This document shows, one piece after another, positions 1-6,233 of a DNA stretch of 9,281 nucleotides. The notes beneath the pieces were generated by a model. The model was not told the DNA's origin and did not search any database. It saw only the letters and a program-made list of their open reading frames with translations. Numbering within the stretch: the stretch's first letter is position 1; the number at the start of each line of letters is the position of its first letter. The stretch is from Porticoccaceae bacterium (lineage in GTDB: Bacteria > Pseudomonadota > Gammaproteobacteria > Pseudomonadales > Porticoccaceae). Made by a program: the position numbers and the translations under genes. The stretch is from the NCBI GenBank assembly GCA_023255165.1, contig JALRJD010000114.1, positions 1 to 9,281 on the forward strand, given 5' to 3'.

Positions 1-912
1 ATTAGCAAACACCGCCGAGGACAGGCACGAGTATCCATGGGTAATGCCGTAGAGATAGGCGCCCGCGAACATATCCCCGGCGCCATTGGTATCGACCGCG
101 GTCACCGGCTGAGCGGCGGCGCGCAGATAGTCACTGCCATCAAATACCACTGCACCTTTGCTGCCCAAGGTCACGGCAAACTGAGCGGCACTGTTTTGCA
201 GATGTTCCAGAGCTTGATCGAGGTTGTCGGTCTGGCACCAGCTCATCGCTTCCTGCTCATTGCAAAAAAGCAGATCAATGCCATTGCCAACAATGGATTT
301 CAGCCCGTCGCGGAAATGCTCAACAATTCCTGGGTCGGATAAGCTAAGCGCAATTTTGGTACCGGCTTCCCGGGCCAGGGCACAGGCTTGCTGAACCGCT
401 TGCAGTGAGCTTTCGCCAGTGACCAGATAACCTTCAATATAAAGATATTCTGACTCTTTGATCGCCTCTGCATGGATGTCGGCAGTCGAAAGATCGGCGC
501 TAATACCGAGAAAAGTATTCATGGTGCGGTCGGCATCGTCAGTGATCATCACCAGACACTTTCCGGTAATTCCCTGAGTCATCTGCGCATGGGCATTGTG
601 ATCGACGCCGTTGTCGAGCAGATCCTGCATATAAAACTGGCCATTGTCATCATCGGCGACCTTGCAGGATAAAAAACTTTTGCCGCCAAACTGGCTCAGC
701 GAAATAACCGTGTTTGCCGCAGAGCCGCCACAGGCGCGCTTTGACATAACCAGATGATCGCTGAGGTTGGTTTGCAGAAAATGCTGACGTTCCTCATCGA
801 CCAGAGTCATCAGACCCTTTTCAATATTGAGTTGTTGCAGGTCTTTTTCGCTGACTTCAATCTCGGTGTCGACCAGAGCGTTGCCCAGGGCGCAGACATG
901 ATATTTTTTCAT
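1..912 (-). CDS. PfkB-family sugar/nucleoside kinase, probable adenosine kinase (partial, C-terminus off the window)
   Basis: The reading frame is open from the ATG at 912-910 to the left edge, giving 304 residues with no stop codon. The N-terminus (MKKYHVCALGNALVDTE) resembles the adenosine kinase branch of the PfkB/ribokinase fold. A glycine-rich CGGSAANT motif lies at residues 61-68 (PfkB signature 1, substrate side). DTNGAGD at residues 274-280 is PfkB signature 2, with Asp280 as the expected catalytic base and the glycines forming the anion hole. Such enzymes transfer the ATP gamma-phosphate to the 5'-OH of a ribosyl substrate in the cytosol; adenosine to AMP is the likeliest reaction. 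Family members are usually about 330 residues, so roughly 25-30 are missing here. The gene starts 5 bp after the rpiA stop with no strong Shine-Dalgarno sequence, so it is probably cotranscribed and translationally coupled with rpiA. Other PfkB substrates (another nucleoside, ribose, fructose) cannot be excluded. Confidence 0.88.
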   Translation of the reverse strand, partial: MKKYHVCALGNALVDTEIEVSEKDLQQLNIEKGLMTLVDEERQHFLQTNLSDHLVMSKRACGGSAANTVISLSQFGGKSFLSCKVADDDNGQFYMQDLLDNGVDHNAHAQMTQGITGKCLVMITDDADRTMNTFLGISADLSTADIHAEAIKESEYLYIEGYLVTGESSLQAVQQACALAREAGTKIALSLSDPGIVEHFRDGLKSIVGNGIDLLFCNEQEAMSWCQTDNLDQALEHLQNSAAQFAVTLGSKGAVVFDGSDYLRAAAQPVTAVDTNGAGDMFAGAYLYGITHGYSCLSSAVFAN

Positions 913-917
913 TGGGC

Positions 918-1598
918 TCAACTTTTTGGATAGTGAGTGACAATACCCTGCTGGGTTGCCAAAAACAGTATGTCGGCAGGCTTGAGCGCAAACAGACCGT
1001 TGGTGACAACACCGGTGATCTGATTAATTTTTTCTTCCAGCGCTCTGGCCGAGGCGATCGGGTAGAGATGATGCACATCGAGAATCTGATTGCCGTTGTC
1101 GGTAATAACACTTTCACGCCATACCGGGTCGCCGCCCAACTTGACCAATTCCCGCGCCACATAACTGCGCGCCATGGGAATCACTTCGATTGGCAGCGGG
1201 AACTGACCGAGATAGTCGACCCACTTGCTTTCGTCGGCGATGCAGACAAACTCATTGGCCACCGCGGTGACAATTTTTTCTCTGGTCAGCGCGGCGCCGC
1301 CACCTTTGATAAGTTCAAGATGGGGGTTTGCCTCGTCGGCGCCATCGATATAAATAGCGATCTCCGGTGCGGCATTGAGTTCGATTACGTCAATGCCATG
1401 ACCGCGCAGTCGCTCGGCGCTGGCTTCAGAGCTGGCCACTGCGGATTGAAAAAGCTGCTTGTGTTCGGCGAGCAGATCGATAAAACAGTTGGCGGTTGAA
1501 CCTGTGCCAATGCCGACAATGCTATCCGGGTTTATTTTGTTTAATGTGTATTCGACGGCCGCGGCGGCCACCGCGCGTTTTAGTTGATCCTGATCCAC
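918..1598 (-). CDS. rpiA: Ribose-5-phosphate isomerase A
   Basis: This 226-residue protein interconverts ribose 5-phosphate and ribulose 5-phosphate in the non-oxidative pentose phosphate pathway (E. coli RpiA has 219 residues). The phosphate-binding loop GIGTGSTA is at residues 29-36. IDGADE (84-89) supplies Asp85 and Asp88, KGGGAAL (98-104) supplies Lys98, and Glu107 follows. These align with E. coli Asp81, Asp84, Lys94 and the catalytic Glu103 at a constant offset of 4, so the active site is complete. The start codon is GTG, preceded by GAGG with a 6-nt spacer, which supports this start. The gene diverges from ilvA, and the PfkB-family kinase follows after 5 bp, forming a two-gene ribose/nucleoside unit. 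Confidence 0.97.
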   Translation of the reverse strand: MDQDQLKRAVAAAAVEYTLNKINPDSIVGIGTGSTANCFIDLLAEHKQLFQSAVASSEASAERLRGHGIDVIELNAAPEIAIYIDGADEANPHLELIKGGGAALTREKIVTAVANEFVCIADESKWVDYLGQFPLPIEVIPMARSYVARELVKLGGDPVWRESVITDNGNQILDVHHLYPIASARALEEKINQITGVVTNGLFALKPADILFLATQQGIVTHYPKS

Positions 1599-1636
1599 CC
1601 CTAACCTCGGCTGTTATCGACTTTTTGAAGAGCATG

Positions 1637-1642
1637 ATTATA
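1637..1642 (-). promoter_or_regulatory. Probable -10 box of the rpiA promoter
   Basis: The minus strand reads TATAAT, a perfect sigma70 -10 consensus, about 38 bp upstream of the rpiA GTG. The hexamer 17 bp further upstream (CTGTTT, 1660-1665) is a poor -35 match, so the promoter may be weak or activator-dependent. Transcription would start near 1630 and leave a leader of about 30 nt containing the GAGG ribosome site. No transcript data support it. Confidence 0.5.
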
Positions 1643-1705
1643 CGGAGATCAGCGCAATAAAACAGATTGATTGCTTTCAGGCTGGCGTAAACCGGCCGAT
1701 CAACT

Positions 1706-1711
1706 TATGAT
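1706..1711 (+). promoter_or_regulatory. Possible -10 box of the ilvA promoter
   Basis: TATGAT matches five of six -10 consensus bases and lies about 27 bp upstream of the ilvA ATG. No good -35 hexamer is seen 16-18 bp upstream. If it is used, the leader would be only about 20 nt, leaving no room for a branched-chain leader peptide or attenuator. This is a weak call based on position and one hexamer. Confidence 0.28.
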
Positions 1712-1738
1712 TCTTGAAACTAAATCGATGGAAGCCCC

Positions 1739-3253
1739 ATGTCGCAAAAGTACATCAAAAAAATTCTCGATGCGCGCATCTATGACCTGGTAATTGAAAC
1801 GCCGATTGATCCGGCGCCGCTGCTTTCCGGGCGGCTGAATAATCAGGTGTTGTTAAAGCGCGAAGATTTGCAGCCGGTGTTTTCATTTAAGTTGCGCGGT
1901 GCCTACAACAAACTTCGTCAGCTTTCAGAGGCACAGCGAGCCACTGGCGTTATCGCCGCCTCGGCGGGAAATCACGCTCAGGGTTTGGCGCTGGCGGCAA
2001 AGCAGATGGGCGTTAAAGCGACTATCGTGATGCCGAAAACCACTCCGCATATCAAGGTCGATGCGGTGCGCGCCCGTGGCGCCAAAGTGGTGTTGGCCGG
2101 TGACAGTTATGACGCCGCATCCGCCCATGCTCAAAAGCTGGTAGCGGAAAAAGGTCTGGTTTATATCCACCCCTTTGATGACCCGGACGTGATTGCCGGG
2201 CAGGGCACCATCGGCATGGAGATACTCCGCCAATTGCCCGGTGATCTGGATGTGATCTTTATCGCGGTGGGCGGTGGTGGGCTCTGTGCCGGTGTCGCCG
2301 CCTATGTTAAATATGTGCGCCCGGACGTAAAAATTGTTGCCGTTGAAGCGGATGACAGCGCCTGTCTGGATGCTGCTATGAAAGCCGGTCGACGAGTGCG
2401 ACTAAAAGAAGTGGGCATCTTTGCCGATGGCACGGCGGTTGCGCAAATAGGCAAAGAGACATTCCGCCTGCTCAAGGATCTGGTCGATGACGTGATCACT
2501 GTTAGCACCGACGAAATCTGCGCGGCGATTAAAGATGTTTACAACGATACCCGCGCGATCTGCGAGCCTTCGGGTGCCATGGGCGTTGCCGGCTTAAAGA
2601 AATACGTCGAGCAAAAAGGGGTTGAGGGTCAGACCTTGCTGTCGATTCAATGTGGCGCCAATGTCGACTTTGACCGGCTGCGTTATATTTCCGAGCGCAC
2701 CGAAATTGGTGAAAAACGCGAGGCGGTATTGGCGGTCACCATCGATGAAAAACCGGGCAGCTTTAAATCATTTTGCAAGGCCATGCACCGGCGCAATATT
2801 TCGGAATTTAACTATCGTTTTAATGATGCCAGTCAGGCGCATATTTTTGTCGGCGCTCAGGTCAGCGGTGATGAAGATCGCCATCAGCTGGTTGCCGAGC
2901 TGCGTGAGCAGGGCTACAGCGTTGTCGATATGACTGAGAATGAATTGGCGAAATTGCATATTCGTCATATGGTCGGCGGACGCTCGCCACAAGTGGGTGA
3001 AGAGCAGGTATTCCGTTTTGAATTTCCGGAGCGCCCGGGCGCATTGCTCAATTTCCTGACTCAACTCGGCGGTGGATTTAATATTTCGATGTTCCACTAC
3101 CGCAACCATGGCTCGGCTTTTGGTCGTGTGTTGGTCGGAATTCAGGCGTCGAAAAAAGATCTCAAACAGCTGGCGGGGTTTCTCGATAATCTCGGGTATC
3201 AGTATGCTAATGAGACGGAAAATCAGGCTTACCAGTTTTTCCTTGGTTCTTGA
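1739..3253 (+). CDS. ilvA: Biosynthetic threonine deaminase (L-threonine ammonia-lyase), two ACT-like domains
   Basis: This 504-residue PLP enzyme (E. coli IlvA has 514) converts L-threonine to 2-oxobutyrate and ammonia, the committed step of isoleucine synthesis. The PLP lysine is Lys51 in FSFKLRGAYNK (48-58). SAGNHAQG (75-82) binds the substrate carboxylate, and the glycine loop GGGGLCAG (178-185) binds the PLP phosphate. Two regulatory ACT-like domains follow, at about 328-400 (with IDEKPGSF) and 424-495 (with PERPGALLNF). Their presence marks the long biosynthetic type, normally inhibited by isoleucine and activated by valine, rather than the short catabolic TdcB type. The ATG follows a modest GGA ribosome site; an overlapping upstream ATG at 1728 is out of frame. 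The gene stands alone, divergent from rpiA and convergent with pyk, with no other branched-chain gene in the window. Confidence 0.97.
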   Translation: MSQKYIKKILDARIYDLVIETPIDPAPLLSGRLNNQVLLKREDLQPVFSFKLRGAYNKLRQLSEAQRATGVIAASAGNHAQGLALAAKQMGVKATIVMPKTTPHIKVDAVRARGAKVVLAGDSYDAASAHAQKLVAEKGLVYIHPFDDPDVIAGQGTIGMEILRQLPGDLDVIFIAVGGGGLCAGVAAYVKYVRPDVKIVAVEADDSACLDAAMKAGRRVRLKEVGIFADGTAVAQIGKETFRLLKDLVDDVITVSTDEICAAIKDVYNDTRAICEPSGAMGVAGLKKYVEQKGVEGQTLLSIQCGANVDFDRLRYISERTEIGEKREAVLAVTIDEKPGSFKSFCKAMHRRNISEFNYRFNDASQAHIFVGAQVSGDEDRHQLVAELREQGYSVVDMTENELAKLHIRHMVGGRSPQVGEEQVFRFEFPERPGALLNFLTQLGGGFNISMFHYRNHGSAFGRVLVGIQASKKDLKQLAGFLDNLGYQYANETENQAYQFFLGS

Positions 3254-3278
3254 TACTGACAAACAGCCACCATTAAGT

Positions 3279-3306
3279 AGTACCCCGAATAGTTACCCGG
3301 GGTACT
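3279..3306. terminator. Inverted repeat between convergent ilvA and pyk, probable terminator
   Basis: AGTACCCCG (3279-3287) and CGGGGTACT (3298-3306) form a perfect 9-bp GC-rich stem with a 10-nt loop, 25 bp past the ilvA stop and 30 bp past the pyk stop. On the plus strand the stem is followed by CTTT, a weak U-tract; on the minus strand it is followed by ACTTAAT, which is weaker still. The position between convergent genes favours a shared terminator. The poor U-tracts leave efficiency uncertain in both directions. Confidence 0.65.
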
Positions 3307-3336
3307 CTTTGGGACAGGGAGTAAGTTTTGCTGCGG

Positions 3337-4746
3337 TTACAGCAGATCGCCAATCTGACGAATCTGGATCGCCTCAATACCGTCACCAGCCAGCGTATCT
3401 GAAATGACCACCACTCGATCTTCCGGCGAAAACTCGTCGCGCTTGATCATAATCGCAGCCGCCGCGGCCAGGGTTTCATCAGAATCTTTACCAAAATCAA
3501 TTTGATAGCTGAGTACATCGCGGTTTAACACCAGTTGGCGACGGGTGGCGCCATTGTCGGTAAAGGCGCAGATAATCGATTCCTGGGGGTGGCAATTGGT
3601 TACCCGGTTGGCCATGCGGCCACGCTTGGTGGGCACAATAATCGCCTTGGCGGAAATCGATTCCGCGAGATCAACCGCCGCTTTGGCAATATGCTGTTTG
3701 TCACCTCTAATAACCAGATTGTCGGTAAATCTGAGCCCGCGACTGCTCTCGGTGGAGCGTGCGATGCGGTCGAGAATCTCCACACACTTGACCGGATATT
3801 TGCCCACCGTGGTCTCCCCGGAGAGCATAATCGCATCCGCTTCCTCGTAGACCGCATTGGCCACATCGGTCACCTCCGCGCGGGTCGGATTGGGATTTTC
3901 GATCATCGATTCCAGCATATGGGTGGCGACAATCACACGCTTACCCATTTCCGCACAGGTGCGAATAATGCGGCGCTGAATACGTGGCAGCACTTCAAGG
4001 GGAACCTCGACGCCAAGATCACCTCGCGCCACCATCACGCCGTCGGCGGCATCGATAATCTCAACCATATTGGTAATCGCCTCCTGGTCTTCCAGTTTGG
4101 CGATGACTTTAATAGTGTCCGCTTTGTCGCCGAGTAGTTCATGCAGTTCGCGAATATCGTCCGCCTGGCGCACAAAAGAGAGGGCGATAAAGTCAACATC
4201 CTGAGACATACCAAATTCAATGTCGCGACGATCTTTATCGGTAATCGCCGGCAGGTTGACGCGAATGCCAGGCAGATTGACATGACGTTTGCTTTTTAAC
4301 AGGCCGCCGTCGATCACCTTACACTGCATGTTACGCTCTTCTTTGCTCAGCACTTCTAGATTAATCAGGCCATTGTCAACGGTGATAATGTCGCCGATAT
4401 TGACATCGGTAATCAGGTCTTCGTAGTTGATATGAATTGAGGATGACTCAACATCTTCCGCGCCACGGGCAACAATTGAAACCGTATCGCCGGCATTGAG
4501 ATGCAGGTCGTTGGCCATATCGCCGGTGCGAATTTCCGGCCCCTGGGTATCGAGCAGCACCGCGATCGGGTGGTTGAGCTTTTGGTTGAGCACCTTGATC
4601 GCGTCAATTACTTTGCGGTGTGACTCATGGCTGCCGTGAGACATATTCAGGCGTGCCACATTCATTCCAGCATTGGCCAGTGCTTCGAGCATCTCCAGCG
4701 AATCCGTTGCTGGCCCAATGGTGCAGATTATTTTTGTCTTGCGCAT
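3337..4746 (-). CDS. pyk: Pyruvate kinase
   Basis: This 469-residue enzyme converts phosphoenolpyruvate and ADP to pyruvate and ATP at the end of glycolysis. Substrate and K+ site residues are present: Arg32, Asn34 and Ser36 in ARLNMSHGS, and Asp66-Thr67 in LLDTQGPEIRTG. The inserted B domain spans about 70-165. The catalytic lysine is Lys217 in IAKLEDQE, with metal ligands Glu219 and Asp243 (MVARGDLGVE, 238-247). The stretch VATHMLESMIENPNPTRAE (273-291) has His where E. coli PykF and PykA have Gln. The C-terminal domain lacks the PykF-like effector loops: SDTLAGDGIEAIQ replaces the usual glycine-rich segment ending in Thr-Asn. Fructose-1,6-bisphosphate activation of the PykF type is therefore doubtful (inference). 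The ATG overlaps the end of fau by 19 bp and is preceded by AAGAGAT on the coding strand, so translational coupling is likely. Confidence 0.96.
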   Translation of the reverse strand: MRKTKIICTIGPATDSLEMLEALANAGMNVARLNMSHGSHESHRKVIDAIKVLNQKLNHPIAVLLDTQGPEIRTGDMANDLHLNAGDTVSIVARGAEDVESSSIHINYEDLITDVNIGDIITVDNGLINLEVLSKEERNMQCKVIDGGLLKSKRHVNLPGIRVNLPAITDKDRRDIEFGMSQDVDFIALSFVRQADDIRELHELLGDKADTIKVIAKLEDQEAITNMVEIIDAADGVMVARGDLGVEVPLEVLPRIQRRIIRTCAEMGKRVIVATHMLESMIENPNPTRAEVTDVANAVYEEADAIMLSGETTVGKYPVKCVEILDRIARSTESSRGLRFTDNLVIRGDKQHIAKAAVDLAESISAKAIIVPTKRGRMANRVTNCHPQESIICAFTDNGATRRQLVLNRDVLSYQIDFGKDSDETLAAAAAIMIKRDEFSPEDRVVVISDTLAGDGIEAIQIRQIGDLL

Positions 4747-5315
4747 ATGATCTCTTTGTCGGTTGCTATTTTGTCGAGGGGAATGTCCCAGCTCTGATAG
4801 TTAATGCTCTCCAGCTCCTGGCACTGATGGGCGAGACCAACCAGTGTCGGGCCGTGGGGTTGTTCGGGGCGCGAGGCCAGCGTGCGATCGTAAAATCCAC
4901 CGCCCATACCAATGCGGTTGCCGTCGCGGTCAAAGCCGACCAGCGGCACCAGCACCAGATCGAGGCTCCACACCGGCACAATGTGCGCGGCAGCCAGATC
5001 GGGCTCGGGAATGCCAAAGCGGTTTTTGTGCAGCACATCTCCCTGATGATATTGAGCAAAGTGAAGACTGTTTTTGCTCAGCGGATCGATAACTGGCAGA
5101 AAGCAGGCTTTGTGTAATTTAAATGCGGCATGGATGATTGGGTGCGGATCTATTTCGCCATCATTGGCCAAATAGACACCTATGCGTTGGGCGTAGAGGA
5201 AAAAGTCCTGCTGACACAGCTGTTGCGCGAGGTTGTCGGCAGCATTGCGCTGTTGGGCGGGAGTCAGTGCACGTCGTTTATCTCGAATGCTATTTCGAAT
5301 ATCGCCAGGATTCAT
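4728..5315 (-). CDS. fau: 5-formyltetrahydrofolate cyclo-ligase (MTHF synthetase)
   Basis: This 195-residue cytosolic enzyme (YgfA/MTHFS family) uses ATP to convert 5-formyltetrahydrofolate to 5,10-methenyltetrahydrofolate, returning folinate to the one-carbon pool. Family marks are the basic N-terminal RDKRRALT (11-18), NRFGIPEP (98-105), the glycine-rich nucleotide and folate loop at 119-144 (DLVLVPLVGFDRDG, then GMGGGFYDR), and WDIPLDKIATDKE (176-188) near the C-terminus. The length is normal for the family. The gene lies directly downstream of the 6S RNA, as ygfA does behind ssrS in E. coli, where the two are cotranscribed. No strong Shine-Dalgarno sequence precedes the ATG; a 12-bp palindrome (CGGCAGCTGCCG) takes its place. 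Its last codons run into the start of pyk. Confidence 0.95.
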   Translation of the reverse strand: MNPGDIRNSIRDKRRALTPAQQRNAADNLAQQLCQQDFFLYAQRIGVYLANDGEIDPHPIIHAAFKLHKACFLPVIDPLSKNSLHFAQYHQGDVLHKNRFGIPEPDLAAAHIVPVWSLDLVLVPLVGFDRDGNRIGMGGGFYDRTLASRPEQPHGPTLVGLAHQCQELESINYQSWDIPLDKIATDKEIICARQK

Positions 5316-5327
5316 CGGCAGCTGCCG
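5316..5327. repeat. 12-bp perfect palindrome abutting the fau start codon
   Basis: CGGCAGCTGCCG ends immediately before the fau ATG on the minus strand, where a ribosome site would normally lie. In RNA it could form only a 4-bp stem with an AGCU loop, so a DNA dyad or chance is as likely as an RNA hairpin. No function is assigned. Confidence 0.5.
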
Positions 5328-5349
5328 TCCAACATTAAATTAAGTGAAT

Positions 5350-5520
5350 AAAATCCCAAGGTGCCGCTGTCAACGTGGCCTTGAACCGAAAAGTTCAAGG
5401 TGGCTGCCCTCGCAATACATCAGGCTTTCCGACGCACGGAAGTGCACAACAATATCGACGGAGAGTAACCGGGTAATAATTATCGGCTCAGGGACTTCTT
5501 GACTGGCGCACACCCCAGGA
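5350..5520 (-). ncRNA. ssrS: 6S RNA
   Basis: 6S RNA binds sigma70-RNA polymerase by mimicking an open promoter and downregulates many promoters in stationary phase. The minus strand between zapA and fau carries GTCCCTGAGCCGATA, nearly identical to the E. coli 6S central-bubble segment, and later CACCTTGAACTTTTCGGTTC, which begins the conserved internal hairpin (8-bp stem CCTTGAAC/GTTCAAGG). The ends close on each other: 5' TCCTGGGGTG (from 5520) pairs with 3' CACCTTGGGA (ending at 5354), a 10-bp terminal stem with some G-U pairs. A T-rich tail (TTTTATT) follows. About 170 nt is slightly shorter than the 184 nt of E. coli. Position between zapA and fau is the classic ssrS location. Exact ends are inferred from pairing and promoter distance and may be off by several bases. 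Confidence 0.94.
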
Positions 5521-5526
5521 GCGCGC

Positions 5527-5535
5527 AGTATAGCA
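5527..5535 (-). promoter_or_regulatory. Extended -10 promoter of the 6S RNA gene
   Basis: The minus strand reads TGCTATACT: a TGn extension followed by TATACT, five of six bases of the -10 consensus. It ends 6 bp before the inferred 5' end of 6S RNA at 5520. The hexamer 17 bp upstream (GGGTCT) is a poor -35, which an extended -10 can offset. It lies in the 67-bp gap after the zapA stop, so 6S can be made independently of zapA. Confidence 0.65.
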
Positions 5536-5587
5536 GAGCGATTTAAAAAAGACCCTGCAAAACCGGAGAAGTTGTTGGGGTAGACCG

Positions 5588-5884
5588 TTAGCCGTTAAGG
5601 TCGGACAGTGCGGAATTAAGCTTTGCATTCATGGTTTGCAACAGGTGAGAGGTTTCGGCATCAGCCTTGACCGCCTGCTCACTGCGGATTAAATCATGGG
5701 CCAGATTCAGGGCCGCCATTACGGCAATGCGCTCAAGGCCAATAATATGCGAGCCGCGACGGATCTCTTCCATCTTTTCATTGAGCAGCTGCGCTGACAT
5801 AACCAGCGCCTCGCGTTCGTCGGGTTTGCAATTAACCTGATAGTCTTTGTCGAGAATACGGATAGTGAGGGAAATAGAAGACAT
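5588..5884 (-). CDS. zapA: Cell division protein ZapA
   Basis: ZapA is a small cytosolic protein that binds and bundles FtsZ filaments at the division site and, in gammaproteobacteria, connects to ZapB. The 98 residues (E. coli 109) show the family pattern: a beta-strand N-terminus ISLTIRILDKDYQVNC (4-19), then EREALVMSAQLLNEKMEEIR, the conserved segment LERIAVMAALNLAHDLI (50-66), and a helical C-terminus for coiled-coil dimer or tetramer formation. The ATG is preceded by GGAG with a 5-nt spacer, and the gene lies 2 bp behind the TIGR02449 coiled-coil gene, so the two are almost certainly one transcript and coupled. 6S RNA follows. Confidence 0.95.
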   Translation of the reverse strand: MSSISLTIRILDKDYQVNCKPDEREALVMSAQLLNEKMEEIRRGSHIIGLERIAVMAALNLAHDLIRSEQAVKADAETSHLLQTMNAKLNSALSDLNG

Positions 5885-5886
5885 GC

Positions 5887-6087
5887 TTACTCCGCGTTCA
5901 GATTTCTGAGTCGATTAATCATGGTCTCAATTTTTTGTCGCGCCATTTCGTTCTGTTCCAAAAGTTTTCCACGCTCACCGGCAAGGCTGGTTTCTCTGTC
6001 TCGCAGTGCCTGATTTTCGCGTTTAAGCTGCAGGCAGAGCTCGATCAGGCTGTCGAGTTTGTTTTCTAATTCTTCGTAACCACTCAT
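5887..6087 (-). CDS. Small coiled-coil protein, TIGR02449 family, ZapB-like
   Basis: From the ATG at 6087-6085 the product is 66 residues (MSGYEELENKLDSLIELCLQ...RLRNLNAE). It is almost wholly helical with heptad-like spacing of leucine and isoleucine (LENKLDSLIELCLQLKREN) and no membrane segment or enzyme motif. This matches the TIGR02449 family of about 65-70 residue proteins found beside zapA. The resemblance to ZapB (short, pure coiled coil) and the 2-bp gap to zapA suggest a role at the division ring, perhaps as a ZapA partner; that is inference. A longer start at 6189 (100 residues) is rejected because it lies inside the -35 box of the promoter and adds a basic, non-helical extension. 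A GGAAAAG about 10 nt upstream of the chosen ATG is a modest ribosome site. Confidence 0.85.
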   Translation of the reverse strand: MSGYEELENKLDSLIELCLQLKRENQALRDRETSLAGERGKLLEQNEMARQKIETMINRLRNLNAE

Positions 6088-6160
6088 AGCTGGAACACTT
6101 TTCCGGTTAGGCTTTAAAACAGACTTTTTAAGTTCAATGATCGGGCGCTGGAGCCGACCA

Positions 6161-6189
6161 ACTATAGGCATTGGCACAGTTTTGGTCAA
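6161..6189 (-). promoter_or_regulatory. Sigma70-type promoter for the TIGR02449-zapA unit
   Basis: On the minus strand TTGACC (6184-6189, -35, five of six) and TATAGT (6161-6166, -10, five of six) are separated by exactly 17 bp. This is the best promoter match in the window. Transcription would start near 6154, leaving a leader of about 67 nt before the TIGR02449 ATG at 6087. The downstream genes zapA, 6S RNA, fau and pyk could all be reached from here. Confidence 0.7.
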
Positions 6190-6227
6190 TTCCCATACGA
6201 AGTCAATGTGGCGTGCAGTGAAATTAT

Positions 6228-6233
6228 TAGAAT
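6228..6233 (+). promoter_or_regulatory. Possible -10 box for ygfB
   Basis: TAGAAT matches five of six -10 consensus bases and lies 34 bp upstream of the ygfB ATG, but no convincing -35 lies 16-18 bp upstream. TTGGCA at 6171-6176 is a good -35 hexamer, but only a poor -10 (CATACG, 6194-6199) stands 17 bp from it. The ygfB promoter must lie in this divergent gap; which element is used is unclear. Confidence 0.25.

Noticed and set aside
37..672. Two plus-strand frames (37-342 and 472-672) under the PfkB-family kinase
   Set aside because: The minus-strand frame is open through all of 1-912 with both PfkB signatures, so these are shadows.
912..1499. 195-residue plus-strand open frame antisense to rpiA
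   Set aside because: It is the mirror of rpiA, whose catalytic residues are all present on the other strand. The frame has no recognisable domain and arises from codon bias.
1599..1738. Leader peptide or attenuator upstream of ilvA
   Set aside because: No short frame rich in Ile, Val or Leu codons and no terminator hairpin with a T-run is present in the divergent gap.
3535..4137. 200-residue plus-strand open frame antisense to pyk
   Set aside because: It lies wholly within pyk, shows no family resemblance, and has composition typical of a shadow frame (rich in His, Gly, Arg).
4620..5117. 165-residue plus-strand frame across the pyk-fau overlap
   Set aside because: It is antisense to two confirmed enzymes and has no ribosome site or domain of its own.
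5533..5587. Possible terminator after zapA (ACCC...GGGTCTTTTTT on the minus strand)
   Set aside because: Only about 4 bp of stem with a loop of more than 20 nt; too weak to call, and it overlaps the 6S promoter.
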